Positions 32,092-41,424 of a stretch of 64,000 nt of DNA are shown in pieces (within the stretch, counting starts at the first letter, position 1; the number at the start of each line of letters is the position of its first letter). The position numbers were made by a program, and so were the translations under genes. The notes beneath the pieces are model-generated. The model saw only the letters and a list, made by a program, of their open reading frames with translations. It was not told where the DNA came from and did not search any database. The stretch comes from Chloroflexota bacterium (GTDB lineage: Bacteria; Chloroflexota; Anaerolineae; Anaerolineales; Villigracilaceae): NCBI GenBank assembly GCA_016195815.1, contig JACPYX010000007.1, positions 496,001-560,000 on the forward strand, written 5' to 3'.

Positions 32092-35000
32092 ATGAAGAAA
32101 CAGAAATCCTTGAATTCTGATGCACCCAGGGGAACGCGTTCCAAAGTAACCCCGCCAAAAACCAATAACCGGTCTCGATCCACGAGAAAAAGCCCCTCCG
32201 GGAATCAACGAGTGCAGAGCGGATCATCTGGCAGTGAGAACCAATACCATTCCCTGTTCGAGAACATGCTCGATGGGTTTGCATATTGTGAGATGCTTTT
32301 CGATAAGAGCGGACAGCCGCTGGATTTCATTTACCTGGATGTCAACAGGGCATTCGGGGAACTAACCGGCTTGATGGATGTAATCGGGAAAAAAGTCTCC
32401 GAAGTCATCCCCGGAATTCGAGCGTCGAACCCGAAACTGTTCGAGATCTATGGCCGCGTGGCTTTGAGCGGGAAGCCGGAGAAATTCGAGACGTATTTGG
32501 ATTCACTGAAGATGTGGCTTTCGATCTCGGTGTACAGCCCCCAAAAGGGATCCTTTGTAGCCGTGTTCGACAACATCACCGAGCGCAGGCAGGCAGAGAA
32601 AAGAATCATGCGGCTCAACCGCTTATATGCAACCCTCAGCCAGATCAATCAAACCATTGTGCGCGTGCATGAACCGAAAGTCTTATATGAAGAAATTTGC
32701 AGGGCGGCAGTTGAACACGGCCAATTCTACATGGCATGGATCGGCTTTAACGATGAAACCAACGGGCTGGTCAAGCCCGCCGCCTTCGCCGGTGAAGAGC
32801 GTGGCTATCTGGAAAACATCAGCGTCAAGTATCAAGACGAGAGCCTGGGGCGCGGGCCAATCGGCACAGCCATCCGTGAAGGATGCTGTACCATTTGCCA
32901 GGATATCGCCAACGACCCGCGCATGGAACCGTGGCGCGGGGAGGCCCTGGGACGCGGCTTCCGTTCCCTGGCGGCAGTGCCAATCCGACAACAAGGCCGC
33001 GCGATCGGGGCGCTGGCGGTCTATTCAGCGGAGACATATGGGTTTCAGCCCGAGGACGAGAACCTGCTGACCGAAATCGGAATGGATATTTCCTTCGCGC
33101 TTGACACAATAAAATCGAATGAAGAACGCAGGCAGGCGGAAGCAGCGTATCGAACTTTGGTGGATCACTCTTTACAGGGGTTTCTTATCATGCAGGATGG
33201 CCGATTCGTCTTTGCCAATCACGCGGCATCGGTCATTCTCGGTTATGAGATGAAAGAACTCCTTGCGCTCTCGCCGGGACAAATTGCGGGGATGATCCAT
33301 CCCGATGATCGTGCGCTCGCCCTGGAACGGATCAGAGCCAGACTGGCCGGGGAAGTGGTCCCTGCCCAGTACGAGTACCGCATCATCCGAAAAAACGGTG
33401 ATATGCGCTGGCTGGATCAATATGCAGTTTTGATCGAATACCAGGGCAAACCCGCCATCCAATTAGCCGCGATTGACATCACCGAGCGCAAGCAGGCGGA
33501 AGATACGCTGATGAACAGAGAGAAGCGCTTCCGCGCGCTGATCGAGAACGGCGTGGATTATATCTCCCTCCTGGCAGCCGACGGCAGCCTGCTGTGGGAA
33601 AATCCGTCCGCGGTCCACATGTTGGATTATGCAGAGAATCAGTTTTTAGGCCGGAACATCTTGCAGTTAATTCACCCGGACGATTTGAGCTGGGTGCAGA
33701 CAAAGTTTGCAAACCTTGTCCGAACGCCCGGAAGCCAGGAGCGGGCTTCCTTCCGCCTGCGGCACCGCGACGGCTCCTGGCGCTGGATCGAAGCTGTCGT
33801 CACCAACCTGCTGAACGACCCCAGCGTCGAAGCGATTGTGGTCAATTATCACGACATCACCGAGCACAGGCAGGCGGAAGAAAAACTGAGGGAAAGCGAG
33901 GAAAAGTTTCGAAAGACCTTTATGACCAGCCCGGATTCGATCAATATCAACCGCCTCCAGGACGGCATGTATGTTTCCATCAACAGCGGGTTTACTAAAA
34001 CCATGGGCTATACCGAAAACGATGTGCTTGGGAAAACCTCGCTCGATCTGAATATCTGGGAAGACCCGGGGGACAGAAAAAAGCTGGCAGAAAGACTGAA
34101 AGAGAGCGGGCAGGTATATAACTTCGAAGCCCGTTTCCGCGCAAAAAACGGGGATATAAAATACGGGTTGATGGCGGCAGCAGTGATTGACCTTAACGGT
34201 GTTCCTCACATCATCAGCATGACGCACGATATTACCAAACGCAAAGAAAACGAAAACAAGATCGAACATCAACTTCAGCGCCTTACCGCACTAAGCGAGA
34301 TAGACCGCGTCATCTCATCCAGCTTTAACTTGCACAGCAGTTTGGACGCTCTTCTATCCCACGCAACGAGACTGCTACACGTGGACGCGGCCGCCGTGCT
34401 TTTATGGAACCCGGTTTTGCAGGTGCTTGAATATAAAGCCGGGCAGGGCTTTCGCACTCGCGCCATCCAAACCGCGCAGGTGCCGCTGGGCGAGAACTAC
34501 GCCGGGCGCGCCGCGCTGGAACGCCGCATGGTACTGATCTCGAATCTGGAAAGCCGGCCTGATGATCTGCTTCTGACAAAATACATGGCGGGCGAGGGCT
34601 TTGCGGCTTATTGCGGTGTGCCGCTCATCACAAAAGGAAAGGTCGCAGGTGTGCTGGAGGTCTTCCATCGCGCCCCGCTCAACCCGGATTCGGAATGGCT
34701 GGACTTCCTCAATACCATGGCGGGGCAGGCCGCAATTGCCGTTGATAACACCACGTTGTTCGAAAATTTACGGCGCACAAATACCGAACTGACCATTGCC
34801 TATGACGTCACTATCGAAGGCTGGTCACACGCCCTCGACTTGCGCGATGAAGAAACCGAGGGTCACACTCTGCGGGTGGCCGAGATGGTTTTAGAACTTG
34901 GAAAAACATTTGGAATGAACGACGAGGCCCTGGCGAATGTGCGGCGCGGCGCACTATTGCACGACATCGGCAAGATGGGCATCCCGGATAAAATCCTGCT

Positions 35001-35358
35001 CAAGCCCGGTGAACTGACGGATGAAGAATGGAGCATTATGAAAAAGCATCCGAGGCTGGCCTATGAAATGCTCGCCCCCATTCGCTATTTAAAAGATTCC
35101 CTCGATATTCCATATTGTCATCATGAAAAATGGGACGGCACGGGTTATCCGCGCGGGTTGAAAGGCGAGCAGATTCCGCTTTCGGCGCGCCTATTCTCCG
35201 TTGTAGATGTGTGGGACGCGTTGACATCCGACCGCCCATACCGCAAAGCCTGGTCGAAAGAAAAGACGCGCCAACATATCATCGAATCGTCGGGCACACA
35301 CTTCGACCCGGTAATCGTGAAAGCATTTCTGGAATCAGGCCTGATGGAAAAATATTGA
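32092..35358 (+). CDS. Multi-PAS/GAF sensor with HD-GYP output
   Basis: 1088 aa, no membrane segment seen, probably cytoplasmic. Order: basic N-terminus; PAS (about 60-165); GAF (about 185-340); three PAS/PAC repeats (about 350-470, 480-605, 610-725) linked by the recurring ITERKQAE-type coiled coil; a second GAF (about 735-880); HD-GYP domain (about 900-1085). The HD-GYP domain shows LLHDIGKMGIPD near 955, HHEKWDGTGYP near 1010 and FSVVDVWDALTSDRPYR, all metal and GYP residues intact, so it should hydrolyse c-di-GMP. Inputs are unknown. The start follows GGGAGCAGAC. Confidence 0.93.
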   Translation: MKKQKSLNSDAPRGTRSKVTPPKTNNRSRSTRKSPSGNQRVQSGSSGSENQYHSLFENMLDGFAYCEMLFDKSGQPLDFIYLDVNRAFGELTGLMDVIGKKVSEVIPGIRASNPKLFEIYGRVALSGKPEKFETYLDSLKMWLSISVYSPQKGSFVAVFDNITERRQAEKRIMRLNRLYATLSQINQTIVRVHEPKVLYEEICRAAVEHGQFYMAWIGFNDETNGLVKPAAFAGEERGYLENISVKYQDESLGRGPIGTAIREGCCTICQDIANDPRMEPWRGEALGRGFRSLAAVPIRQQGRAIGALAVYSAETYGFQPEDENLLTEIGMDISFALDTIKSNEERRQAEAAYRTLVDHSLQGFLIMQDGRFVFANHAASVILGYEMKELLALSPGQIAGMIHPDDRALALERIRARLAGEVVPAQYEYRIIRKNGDMRWLDQYAVLIEYQGKPAIQLAAIDITERKQAEDTLMNREKRFRALIENGVDYISLLAADGSLLWENPSAVHMLDYAENQFLGRNILQLIHPDDLSWVQTKFANLVRTPGSQERASFRLRHRDGSWRWIEAVVTNLLNDPSVEAIVVNYHDITEHRQAEEKLRESEEKFRKTFMTSPDSININRLQDGMYVSINSGFTKTMGYTENDVLGKTSLDLNIWEDPGDRKKLAERLKESGQVYNFEARFRAKNGDIKYGLMAAAVIDLNGVPHIISMTHDITKRKENENKIEHQLQRLTALSEIDRVISSSFNLHSSLDALLSHATRLLHVDAAAVLLWNPVLQVLEYKAGQGFRTRAIQTAQVPLGENYAGRAALERRMVLISNLESRPDDLLLTKYMAGEGFAAYCGVPLITKGKVAGVLEVFHRAPLNPDSEWLDFLNTMAGQAAIAVDNTTLFENLRRTNTELTIAYDVTIEGWSHALDLRDEETEGHTLRVAEMVLELGKTFGMNDEALANVRRGALLHDIGKMGIPDKILLKPGELTDEEWSIMKKHPRLAYEMLAPIRYLKDSLDIPYCHHEKWDGTGYPRGLKGEQIPLSARLFSVVDVWDALTSDRPYRKAWSKEKTRQHIIESSGTHFDPVIVKAFLESGLMEKY

Positions 35359-35422
35359 GAGAAGTCTTTTTAGCCTGCACAAGTTCGGGAACATCGTCAC
35401 ATCAAAATACAGACGCCCCGCT

Positions 35423-35451
35423 TTGACGGCTGTGAATTCCTACGCTATACT
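35423..35451 (+). promoter_or_regulatory. Promoter of the P5C dehydrogenase gene
   Basis: TTGACG (35423-35428) and TATACT (35446-35451) with a 17-nt spacer. The leader of about 95 nt has CTGGAGG before the ATG at 35554. Confidence 0.8.
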
Positions 35452-35553
35452 ATAAAAGTCAAACAAATCGTAATGCCAAACACATCTTACCAGCCCGGTC
35501 TGTGAGACGTGTTAGACCCGCAAGACCATTAGACATCTCCTGGAGGTTTCAGT

Positions 35554-37269
35554 ATGGCTTTCAAGCTCACGTACGCGACCATGTTCAATCCGCCCGAAGA
35601 ACTGCACAAGGGCTTCGACGCGGCAGTCACAAAACTCAAACAAAATCTCGGAAAAGAATACAGCATGATCATCAACGGCAGGGATATTTTTGCCGATGAG
35701 AAGTTTGACGATCATTCCCCGGTCAACACCGATTGGGTGCTGGCAAAAATGCAGAAAGGCAATGCCAGCCACGCCCAACAGGCGATTGCCGCAGCGCGCG
35801 CCGCCTTCCCCAAATGGAGCCGCACGCCGTGGCAGGAACGCGTCAAATTAGTCCGCAAGGCGGCTTCAATATTGGAAGCGCGCATCTTTGAACTCGGCGC
35901 GGCCATGGCGCTGGAAGTCGGAAAGAACCGCATGGAATCGCTCGGCGACGTGCAGGAAACCGCCGACCTGATGTCTTATTCCGCTTTGATGGTCGAACAG
36001 AACAAAGGCTTTATCAAGCCGATGGGTAAAGACCCGCTGGTTGGATACGATGCAACCAACGTCTCGGTGCTTCGGCCGTATGGCGTGTGGCTGATCGTCA
36101 GCCCGTTCAACTTTCCGTTCGCATTGACCGGCGGCCCAACCGGCGCGGCTCTGGCGGCGGGCAACACCGTCGTGATCAAACCGGCAACGGATACCGCATG
36201 GATTGTCAGGCTCTACGCCGAATGCCTGCGCGATGCCGGCTTTCCGGATGGAGTGGTCAACTTCGTGACCGGCCCCGGCTCGACGCTCGGCCAGGCCCTT
36301 GTGGAAAATCCAGAAGTTGACGGTGTAACTTTCACCGGCTCATTCGATGTTGGCATGAAAATGTATCGCGACTTCGCCAACCGCAATTACGTCCGCCCGA
36401 TGATTCTGGAATTGGGCGGCAAGAACCCGGCCATCGTTTCGCGCAATGCCAATTTAACGGATGCCGCTACCGGCATCGTCCGAAGCGCTTTTGGTCTGCA
36501 AGGCCAAAAATGTTCGGCCGCCTCGCGCGTGATCGTTGAAGAACCCGTTTACGATGAACTGGTCGCGCGCTTGAAAGATATGACCGAAAAACTCGTCATC
36601 GGCGACCCGACCGAACGCGCCACGTATCTGGGCCCGGTTATCAACCAAAGCTCATACAACGATTTCAAGAACTTCACCGAAGAGATCAACCAGGCTGGCG
36701 CGAAATTTCTGACCGGCGGCCACGTCAAGACCGGCGGCATGTTCGATAAGGGTTATTACTGCGAGCCGACCTTTGTCACCGACCTGCCATTCGAGCATCG
36801 CTTGTGGCAATATGAAATGTTCCTGCCCATCACCACGATTGGCAAGGTCAGCAATCTAAATGAAGCCATGAAGATCGCCAACAATGTTAATTACGGTCTT
36901 ACGGCCGGCTTCTATGGCTCGCTCAAAGAAACGGATTGGTTCTTCGATCAGATCGAAGCGGGCGTCACATACGCCAACCGTCCACAAGGCGCGACGACCG
37001 GCGCCTGGCCGGGCTTCCAGCCGTTCGGCGGCTGGAAGGGTTCCGGTGCAAGCGGCAAGAACGGCGGCGGTTTATATTACGTTCAACTTTATATGCACGA
37101 GCAGATTCGCACACTGGTCAAACCTGCCGCGTCAGTTAAGCAGGCCATAACAAAAAAGACCGCGCCTAAAAAATCGGCCGCGAAAAAAGTTATAAAGAAG
37201 ACCGCGCCAAAGAAGAAGGCAGCCGTGAAGACATCGTCCTCGAAGAGGAAGACCGTCCGCCGCAAATAA
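35554..37269 (+). CDS. pruA: Delta-1-pyrroline-5-carboxylate (glutamate semialdehyde) dehydrogenase with basic tail
   Basis: 571 aa. Oxidises glutamate gamma-semialdehyde to glutamate in proline catabolism. Aldehyde dehydrogenase motifs: PFNFPFALTGGPTGAALAAGNTVVIKPA, FTGSFDVGMKMYRDFA, catalytic Glu in LELGGKNPAIVS near 285, catalytic Cys in FGLQGQKCSAASRVI near 319. The enzyme portion ends near residue 520. It is followed by about 45 residues made of Lys/Ala/Pro/Thr repeats (KKTAPKKSAAKKV, KKTAPKKKAAVK, SSSKRKTVRRK) resembling histone H1/AlgP tails. The tail has no known role in the family. Own promoter and terminator. Confidence 0.92.
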   Translation: MAFKLTYATMFNPPEELHKGFDAAVTKLKQNLGKEYSMIINGRDIFADEKFDDHSPVNTDWVLAKMQKGNASHAQQAIAAARAAFPKWSRTPWQERVKLVRKAASILEARIFELGAAMALEVGKNRMESLGDVQETADLMSYSALMVEQNKGFIKPMGKDPLVGYDATNVSVLRPYGVWLIVSPFNFPFALTGGPTGAALAAGNTVVIKPATDTAWIVRLYAECLRDAGFPDGVVNFVTGPGSTLGQALVENPEVDGVTFTGSFDVGMKMYRDFANRNYVRPMILELGGKNPAIVSRNANLTDAATGIVRSAFGLQGQKCSAASRVIVEEPVYDELVARLKDMTEKLVIGDPTERATYLGPVINQSSYNDFKNFTEEINQAGAKFLTGGHVKTGGMFDKGYYCEPTFVTDLPFEHRLWQYEMFLPITTIGKVSNLNEAMKIANNVNYGLTAGFYGSLKETDWFFDQIEAGVTYANRPQGATTGAWPGFQPFGGWKGSGASGKNGGGLYYVQLYMHEQIRTLVKPAASVKQAITKKTAPKKSAAKKVIKKTAPKKKAAVKTSSSKRKTVRRK

Positions 37270-37280
37270 GTTTCATCATG

Positions 37281-37310
37281 CCCCTTCCCCGATGAGGGGA
37301 AGGGGTTTTT
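37281..37310 (+). terminator. Terminator of the P5C dehydrogenase gene
   Basis: Perfect 10-bp stem CCCCTTCCCC / GGGGAAGGGG with 5-nt loop, then TTTTT. Confidence 0.9.
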
Positions 37311-37322
37311 ATCCGCAAACGC

Positions 37323-37553
37323 ATGGAAGAATTCATCCTTCGCATCGGCACATATTTTCTTGTGATCGGCACGGGAATTTTTATTCTATTCATCGCGTCT
37401 GATTTTGCCCAACAAACAAATTTCGATTATCTCTTTTGGGCGGTGCTGATCGTCACCATCGGCATTCTGATTCGCAGGCGCAAGCCGCCGGCGCCGCCCA
37501 GCGGACGTTTTTCGTTTCTCAAAAAAATGCGGGAAGGCTCGAAAAAGAAATAA
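37323..37553 (+). CDS. Small two-helix membrane protein
   Basis: 76 aa. Two hydrophobic segments (about residues 10-27 and 36-50) are followed by a basic, Pro-containing tail (RRRKPPAPPSGRFSFLKKMREGSKKK) likely facing the cytoplasm. No known family was recognised. It starts 12 nt after a terminator T-run and ends 3 nt before the CoA-transferase gene, so it is the first of that unit. Confidence 0.7.
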   Translation: MEEFILRIGTYFLVIGTGIFILFIASDFAQQTNFDYLFWAVLIVTIGILIRRRKPPAPPSGRFSFLKKMREGSKKK

Positions 37554-37556
37554 GAC

Positions 37557-38459
37557 ATGTCGAAACTAACTACGCTCCCTGATGCAATTTCAAAATACGT
37601 GAACGATGGAGACACCGTCTACGCCGCGGGATTCACGCACCTAATTCCGTTCGCGGCCGGACACGAAATCATGCGCCTCAAAAAACGGGACCTGGTGCTG
37701 GCGCGCGCCACCCCGGACCTGATCTACGACCAGATGGCCGCGGCGGGTTGCGCTCGCAAAGTCATCTTCTCGTACATGGGAAATCCCGGCGTTGGATCGC
37801 TGCGAATTATCCGTTCTGCAATCGAGCAGGGCAAACTCGAATGGGAGGAATATTCCCATTTCGGAATGATCACGCGCTTGCAGGCGGGCGCGTCGGGTTT
37901 GCCTTTTTTGCCGATGAATCAAACTGCTGTGAGCGATCTTGAAAAAGTAAACCCGAATATCAAGCGCATCGCTGATCCGTTCGGCGGCAAGGATGTGATC
38001 GTCGTGCCTGCTTTGAATCCCGATGTTGCCATCGTCCACGTACAGCGCGCGGATGCGAACGGTAATTCTCATTTGTGGGGAATCATCGGCGAGCAAAAAG
38101 AGGCCGCCTTCGCTGCGAAAAAAGTCATCGTGACCGCGGAGGAAATTGTGGACGAATCCGTTATCAGGTCCGACCCGAACCGAACATTGATTCCATCCGT
38201 GGTGGTGGACGCGGTCTGCGAAGTCCCGCACGCTTGTCATCCATCTTACGCACAGGGCTATTACGACCGCGATAATGAGTTTTATCTTGAGTGGGACAAA
38301 GTCAGCGAATCGGCTGAGCGCGTCAAGAGTTATCTCGATGAATGGATTTACGGCGTCAAAGACCGCGCAGAGTATTGGCAGAAACTTGGCAAAGAGACTC
38401 ATAAGCGGCTGGCGGTCAAACCGCGCATGAGCGAAGCCGTCAATTACGGAAGCTATTGA
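37557..38459 (+). CDS. CoA-transferase family I, alpha (GctA-like) subunit
   Basis: 300 aa. Rossmann-like CoA-transferase subunit A with GDTVYAAGFTHLIPFAAGHEIMRL at the N-terminus, FSYMGNPGVGSLRIIRSAIEQGKLEWEEYSHFGM and ANGNSHLWGIIGEQKEAAFAAKKVIVTAEEIVD. The pattern fits glutaconate CoA-transferase-like subunits. Its likely partner is the beta subunit encoded at 39454-40233. An unrelated hydrolase gene lies between them. The substrate (dicarboxylate or other acid) cannot be inferred. Confidence 0.88.
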   Translation: MSKLTTLPDAISKYVNDGDTVYAAGFTHLIPFAAGHEIMRLKKRDLVLARATPDLIYDQMAAAGCARKVIFSYMGNPGVGSLRIIRSAIEQGKLEWEEYSHFGMITRLQAGASGLPFLPMNQTAVSDLEKVNPNIKRIADPFGGKDVIVVPALNPDVAIVHVQRADANGNSHLWGIIGEQKEAAFAAKKVIVTAEEIVDESVIRSDPNRTLIPSVVVDAVCEVPHACHPSYAQGYYDRDNEFYLEWDKVSESAERVKSYLDEWIYGVKDRAEYWQKLGKETHKRLAVKPRMSEAVNYGSY

Positions 38460-38557
38460 TCCGCTAATCTGCGCGAATAAACGTGAATATTTCTGAGGAA
38501 CTAAGATTGACTTGCTTTATGAGATCATTATTCGCGAAGATTAGCGCGGATTAGCGG
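38460..38557. repeat. Imperfect inverted intergenic repeat
   Basis: The ends ATCCGCTAATCTGCGCGAATA and TATTCGCGAAGATTAGCGCGGATTAGCGGAT are near-complementary and enclose about 50 nt. This is a repeated intergenic filler between the alpha-subunit gene and the hydrolase gene. The right end overlaps the hydrolase start. Confidence 0.55.
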
Positions 38558-39457
38558 ATGAAAATGTCTTTTTCCCCTTCCCCCTTATCCCCTATCCCCC
38601 ATCTTGACTTCGGCGGCGCAGGCGCGTCGCTTCATTTCCTTCACGCAAACGGTTATCCGCCTGCCTGCTATCAACCGCTGATTGATTTGCTAAAAACCGG
38701 GCATCGGGTTTTTGGAATGTTGCTTCGACCTTTATGGCCGAATTCCGATCCAACTGAAATCAACGATTGGCATCCATTCAGCGAAGACCTGCTCCGATTT
38801 TTAGATGAACAAAAAAGCGGGCCGGTCATCGGCATGGGACATTCCATCGGCGCAATCGTCACTTTGCGCGCCGCGCTCAAAGAGCCGAAGCATTTCCGCG
38901 CGCTGGTGTTGATCGAGCCGGTATTATTTCCACGTTATTATATTTTGGAATGGAATATCGCCCGAACGCTGGGACTGGGATATCGTCTTCACCCGTTGAT
39001 CAATGGCGCGCTCAAAAGACGCCGCGAATTCGACGACCTGGATAAAGTCTTCGAGGGCTACCGCCGCCGCGACATCTTCCGCTTCTGCTCAGACGAGAAC
39101 CTGCATGCTTTTATCAAAGGCATGACCAAACCCAAAGCGGATGGCGGTCGCGAAGTATCCCCCTCAGGGGGCTATGAACTGGCCTATTCTCCCGAATGGG
39201 AAGCCCGCGTCTATTACACTGGCATCTGGCGCGATTGGGATTTGTGGGATGGGCTTTCGCGCCTCGGGGTTCCCACGCTCATCATCCGCGGCGCAGAGAC
39301 GGATACTTTCTGGGAATCAACGGCACGCATGGTTGAACAGAAAAAGAATCCGATGATAAAAATTGTTGCGGTGGAAAAATCCACTCACCTGCTCCCGCTC
39401 GAAAGACCGCAGGAAGTATTCGACATCACAAAGAAATTTTTGAAAGATGTATTATGA
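38558..39457 (+). CDS. Alpha/beta hydrolase inside a CoA-transferase locus
   Basis: 299 aa. HFLHANGYPPACY oxyanion loop near residue 27, the nucleophile elbow GMGHSIGA near residue 94, the acid in IRGAETDTFW near 248 and the His in KSTHLLPLERP near 283 give a complete triad. It resembles esterase or thioesterase-like hydrolases. Its 3' end overlaps the CoA-transferase beta-subunit start by 4 nt, implying co-translation with that subunit. Confidence 0.88.
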   Translation: MKMSFSPSPLSPIPHLDFGGAGASLHFLHANGYPPACYQPLIDLLKTGHRVFGMLLRPLWPNSDPTEINDWHPFSEDLLRFLDEQKSGPVIGMGHSIGAIVTLRAALKEPKHFRALVLIEPVLFPRYYILEWNIARTLGLGYRLHPLINGALKRRREFDDLDKVFEGYRRRDIFRFCSDENLHAFIKGMTKPKADGGREVSPSGGYELAYSPEWEARVYYTGIWRDWDLWDGLSRLGVPTLIIRGAETDTFWESTARMVEQKKNPMIKIVAVEKSTHLLPLERPQEVFDITKKFLKDVL

Positions 39458-40233
39458 CCGAATTAAAATATTCTTCTGCCGAATTGATGATCATCAACGC
39501 CGCGCGCTTGTTGCGCGATGGTGACGTGGTCTTCGTCGGCGTTGGACAACCCAACCTGGCCTGCAATCTCGCCAAGCGCACTCATGCGCCAAACCTGGTC
39601 ATGATCTACGAAGCGGGCGTGATCGGTGCGGAGCCGGCGCGGCTTCCGCTTTCCATCGGCGACCCGACCCTCGTCAGCGGCGCGTTATCGGTGGTCAGCA
39701 TGTACGATATCTTCACGCTGTATCTCCAGCGCGGCAATGTGGATGTGGGCTTCATGGGCGGCGCGCAGATTGACAAGTTTGGCAACATCAACGCCACGGT
39801 GATTGGCAGTGATTACAATCATCCGAAGACTCGCCTGCCCGGCTCGGGCGGCTCGCAGGAGATCGCGGCCTGGGCCAATCGCTGTTATCTGATGACGCCG
39901 CATCAAAAGCGGCGCTTCCCCGAAAAAGTGGACTTTATGACTTCTGCCGGTTTTCTCGATGGACGAAAATCACGCCAAGCCGCCGGCGTGCGCGGCGCGG
40001 GCATGGTCGGCGTGGTGACCGATATTGGATTCATGGAACCCGATGAAAACGGCGAATTGATATTGACCGCGTTACATCCCGGTCGAACCGCGGAAGAAGC
40101 GAAAGAAAATACAGGCTGGGATTTAAAAGTCGCATCGAAGCTCAAGACGACCGAAACAATCACTGAAAAAGAGTTGAAGATTTTGCGCGAAGAATTGGAT
40201 CCAATAGGCATTTATTTAAAAGGCAGCGGATGA
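39454..40233 (+). CDS. CoA-transferase family I, beta (GctB-like) subunit
   Basis: 259 aa. The N-terminal NAARLLRDGDVVFVGVGQPNLACNLAKR and MIYEAGVIGAEPARLPLSIGDP, where the Glu of the E-A-G motif corresponds to the catalytic Glu of the family, are visible, as is FMGGAQIDKFGNINATVIG. It should form the CoA-transferase with the GctA-like subunit encoded 1 kb upstream. The hydrolase gene overlaps its start. Confidence 0.88.
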   Translation: MTELKYSSAELMIINAARLLRDGDVVFVGVGQPNLACNLAKRTHAPNLVMIYEAGVIGAEPARLPLSIGDPTLVSGALSVVSMYDIFTLYLQRGNVDVGFMGGAQIDKFGNINATVIGSDYNHPKTRLPGSGGSQEIAAWANRCYLMTPHQKRRFPEKVDFMTSAGFLDGRKSRQAAGVRGAGMVGVVTDIGFMEPDENGELILTALHPGRTAEEAKENTGWDLKVASKLKTTETITEKELKILREELDPIGIYLKGSG

Positions 40234-40306
40234 TCCCGCAATAACTTGCGCTTATTTTCATCACACTTAATAGCGACAAAGCATTTTAGCAGATGGAGGT
40301 TCCGCC

Positions 40307-40501
40307 ATGCACAATCAAAGAAGCGCGCTACGGCGTTCCAGCCGCGACAAAATAATTGCCGGCGTTTGTGGAGGCTTGGGAGAATTCTTTGGCATCCGCC
40401 CGTTTTGGTTCAGGCTGGGCTTCGTCATCGCCGCCATCCCTGGCGGAGTTCCAGGCATTGGCCTATATTTGCTTTTGTGGTTAATCATACCCAGTGAATA
40501 A
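40307..40501 (+). CDS. PspC-domain protein
   Basis: 64 aa. The sequence RSSRDKIIAGVCGGLGEFFGIRPFWFRLGFVIAAIPGG is the PspC core, with a second hydrophobic segment GLYLLLWLIIPSE. PspC-type proteins are small membrane proteins linked to envelope stress or to gene regulation. GGAGGTTCCGCC precedes the start. It is followed by a CPBP protease gene 17 nt downstream. Confidence 0.92.
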   Translation: MHNQRSALRRSSRDKIIAGVCGGLGEFFGIRPFWFRLGFVIAAIPGGVPGIGLYLLLWLIIPSE

Positions 40502-40518
40502 AAACCAGGGAGCAGGGA

Positions 40519-41424
40519 ATGACCGAAACTCAACCGCCCTCGAAACGCTCGCCTCTCGCCGCCATCTTCCTGTCGGCAAACGAATCTCGCCTGCGCGCTG
40601 GCTGGCGGCTGTTGCTTCAAACCGTTTTGATGTTCATTCTAGGCATCCCGATTGGAATAGCCGTCTTTGCAAGTGCTGCCGCGCTCGGTCTCCGGCTTGA
40701 CAACTTACTCTTAAGTCAAATCGGCGAACTTCTGATTTTTACAAGCTCGATCTTCCTTGCGAGACGCCTGCTGGACAAGAGGTCAATTTCAAGTCTTGGG
40801 TTGACCCTTAACATCCAAATGCTGTGGGACATTCTAACAGGCATCGGAATCACTTTTGTTATGATGGGAACGATCTTCACAGCCATGCTCCTGCTGGGCT
40901 GGTCGAAATTCGAGTCCTTCGCGTGGCAAACCGAATCCACCCTCAATGTCATCACAAACGCCCTGACCTTCCTGGTCATCTTCATCCTGGTCGGCTGGAA
41001 CGAAGAACTTCTCAGCCGCGGTTATCATCTTCAAACCATCGCCAGCGGCAGCAATCTTCTTTGGGGTGTTGTTCTTTCTTCAACGGTGTTCGGCCTGCTT
41101 CATCTCGGCAACCCAAACGCGACTCCGATCAGCGCGGCGGGTATTTTCTTCGCCGGCATATTCATCGCATACGGCTATATCCGCACCAAACAACTTTGGC
41201 TTTCCATCGGTTTACACATCGGCTGGAATTTCTTCGAGGGCGTTGTCTTCGGTTTTCCGGTTTCCGGTTTGGATATTTATCCGCTGACTCATATCACCGT
41301 CACCGGGCCTGAGCTTTGGACGGGCGGCGCGTTTGGCCCCGAAGCCGGACTCATCGTTCTTCCCGCCCTCGCGCTGGGTGCGGCCCTCATTTATCTTTAT
41401 ACACGCCCGCGGCATTCCTCATGA
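40519..41424 (+). CDS. CPBP-family intramembrane metalloprotease
   Basis: 301 aa with eight hydrophobic helices. Family motifs: EELLSRGYHLQ (EExxxR) near residue 160, FGLLHLGNPNA near 192, and HIGWNFFEGVVFG near 233, which provides the His-x-x-x-Asn/Asp of CAAX-protease/bacteriocin-processing enzymes. It may cleave membrane-bound substrates; targets unknown. The stop overlaps the HAD gene start by 4 nt (ATGA). Confidence 0.9.
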   Translation: MTETQPPSKRSPLAAIFLSANESRLRAGWRLLLQTVLMFILGIPIGIAVFASAAALGLRLDNLLLSQIGELLIFTSSIFLARRLLDKRSISSLGLTLNIQMLWDILTGIGITFVMMGTIFTAMLLLGWSKFESFAWQTESTLNVITNALTFLVIFILVGWNEELLSRGYHLQTIASGSNLLWGVVLSSTVFGLLHLGNPNATPISAAGIFFAGIFIAYGYIRTKQLWLSIGLHIGWNFFEGVVFGFPVSGLDIYPLTHITVTGPELWTGGAFGPEAGLIVLPALALGAALIYLYTRPRHSS

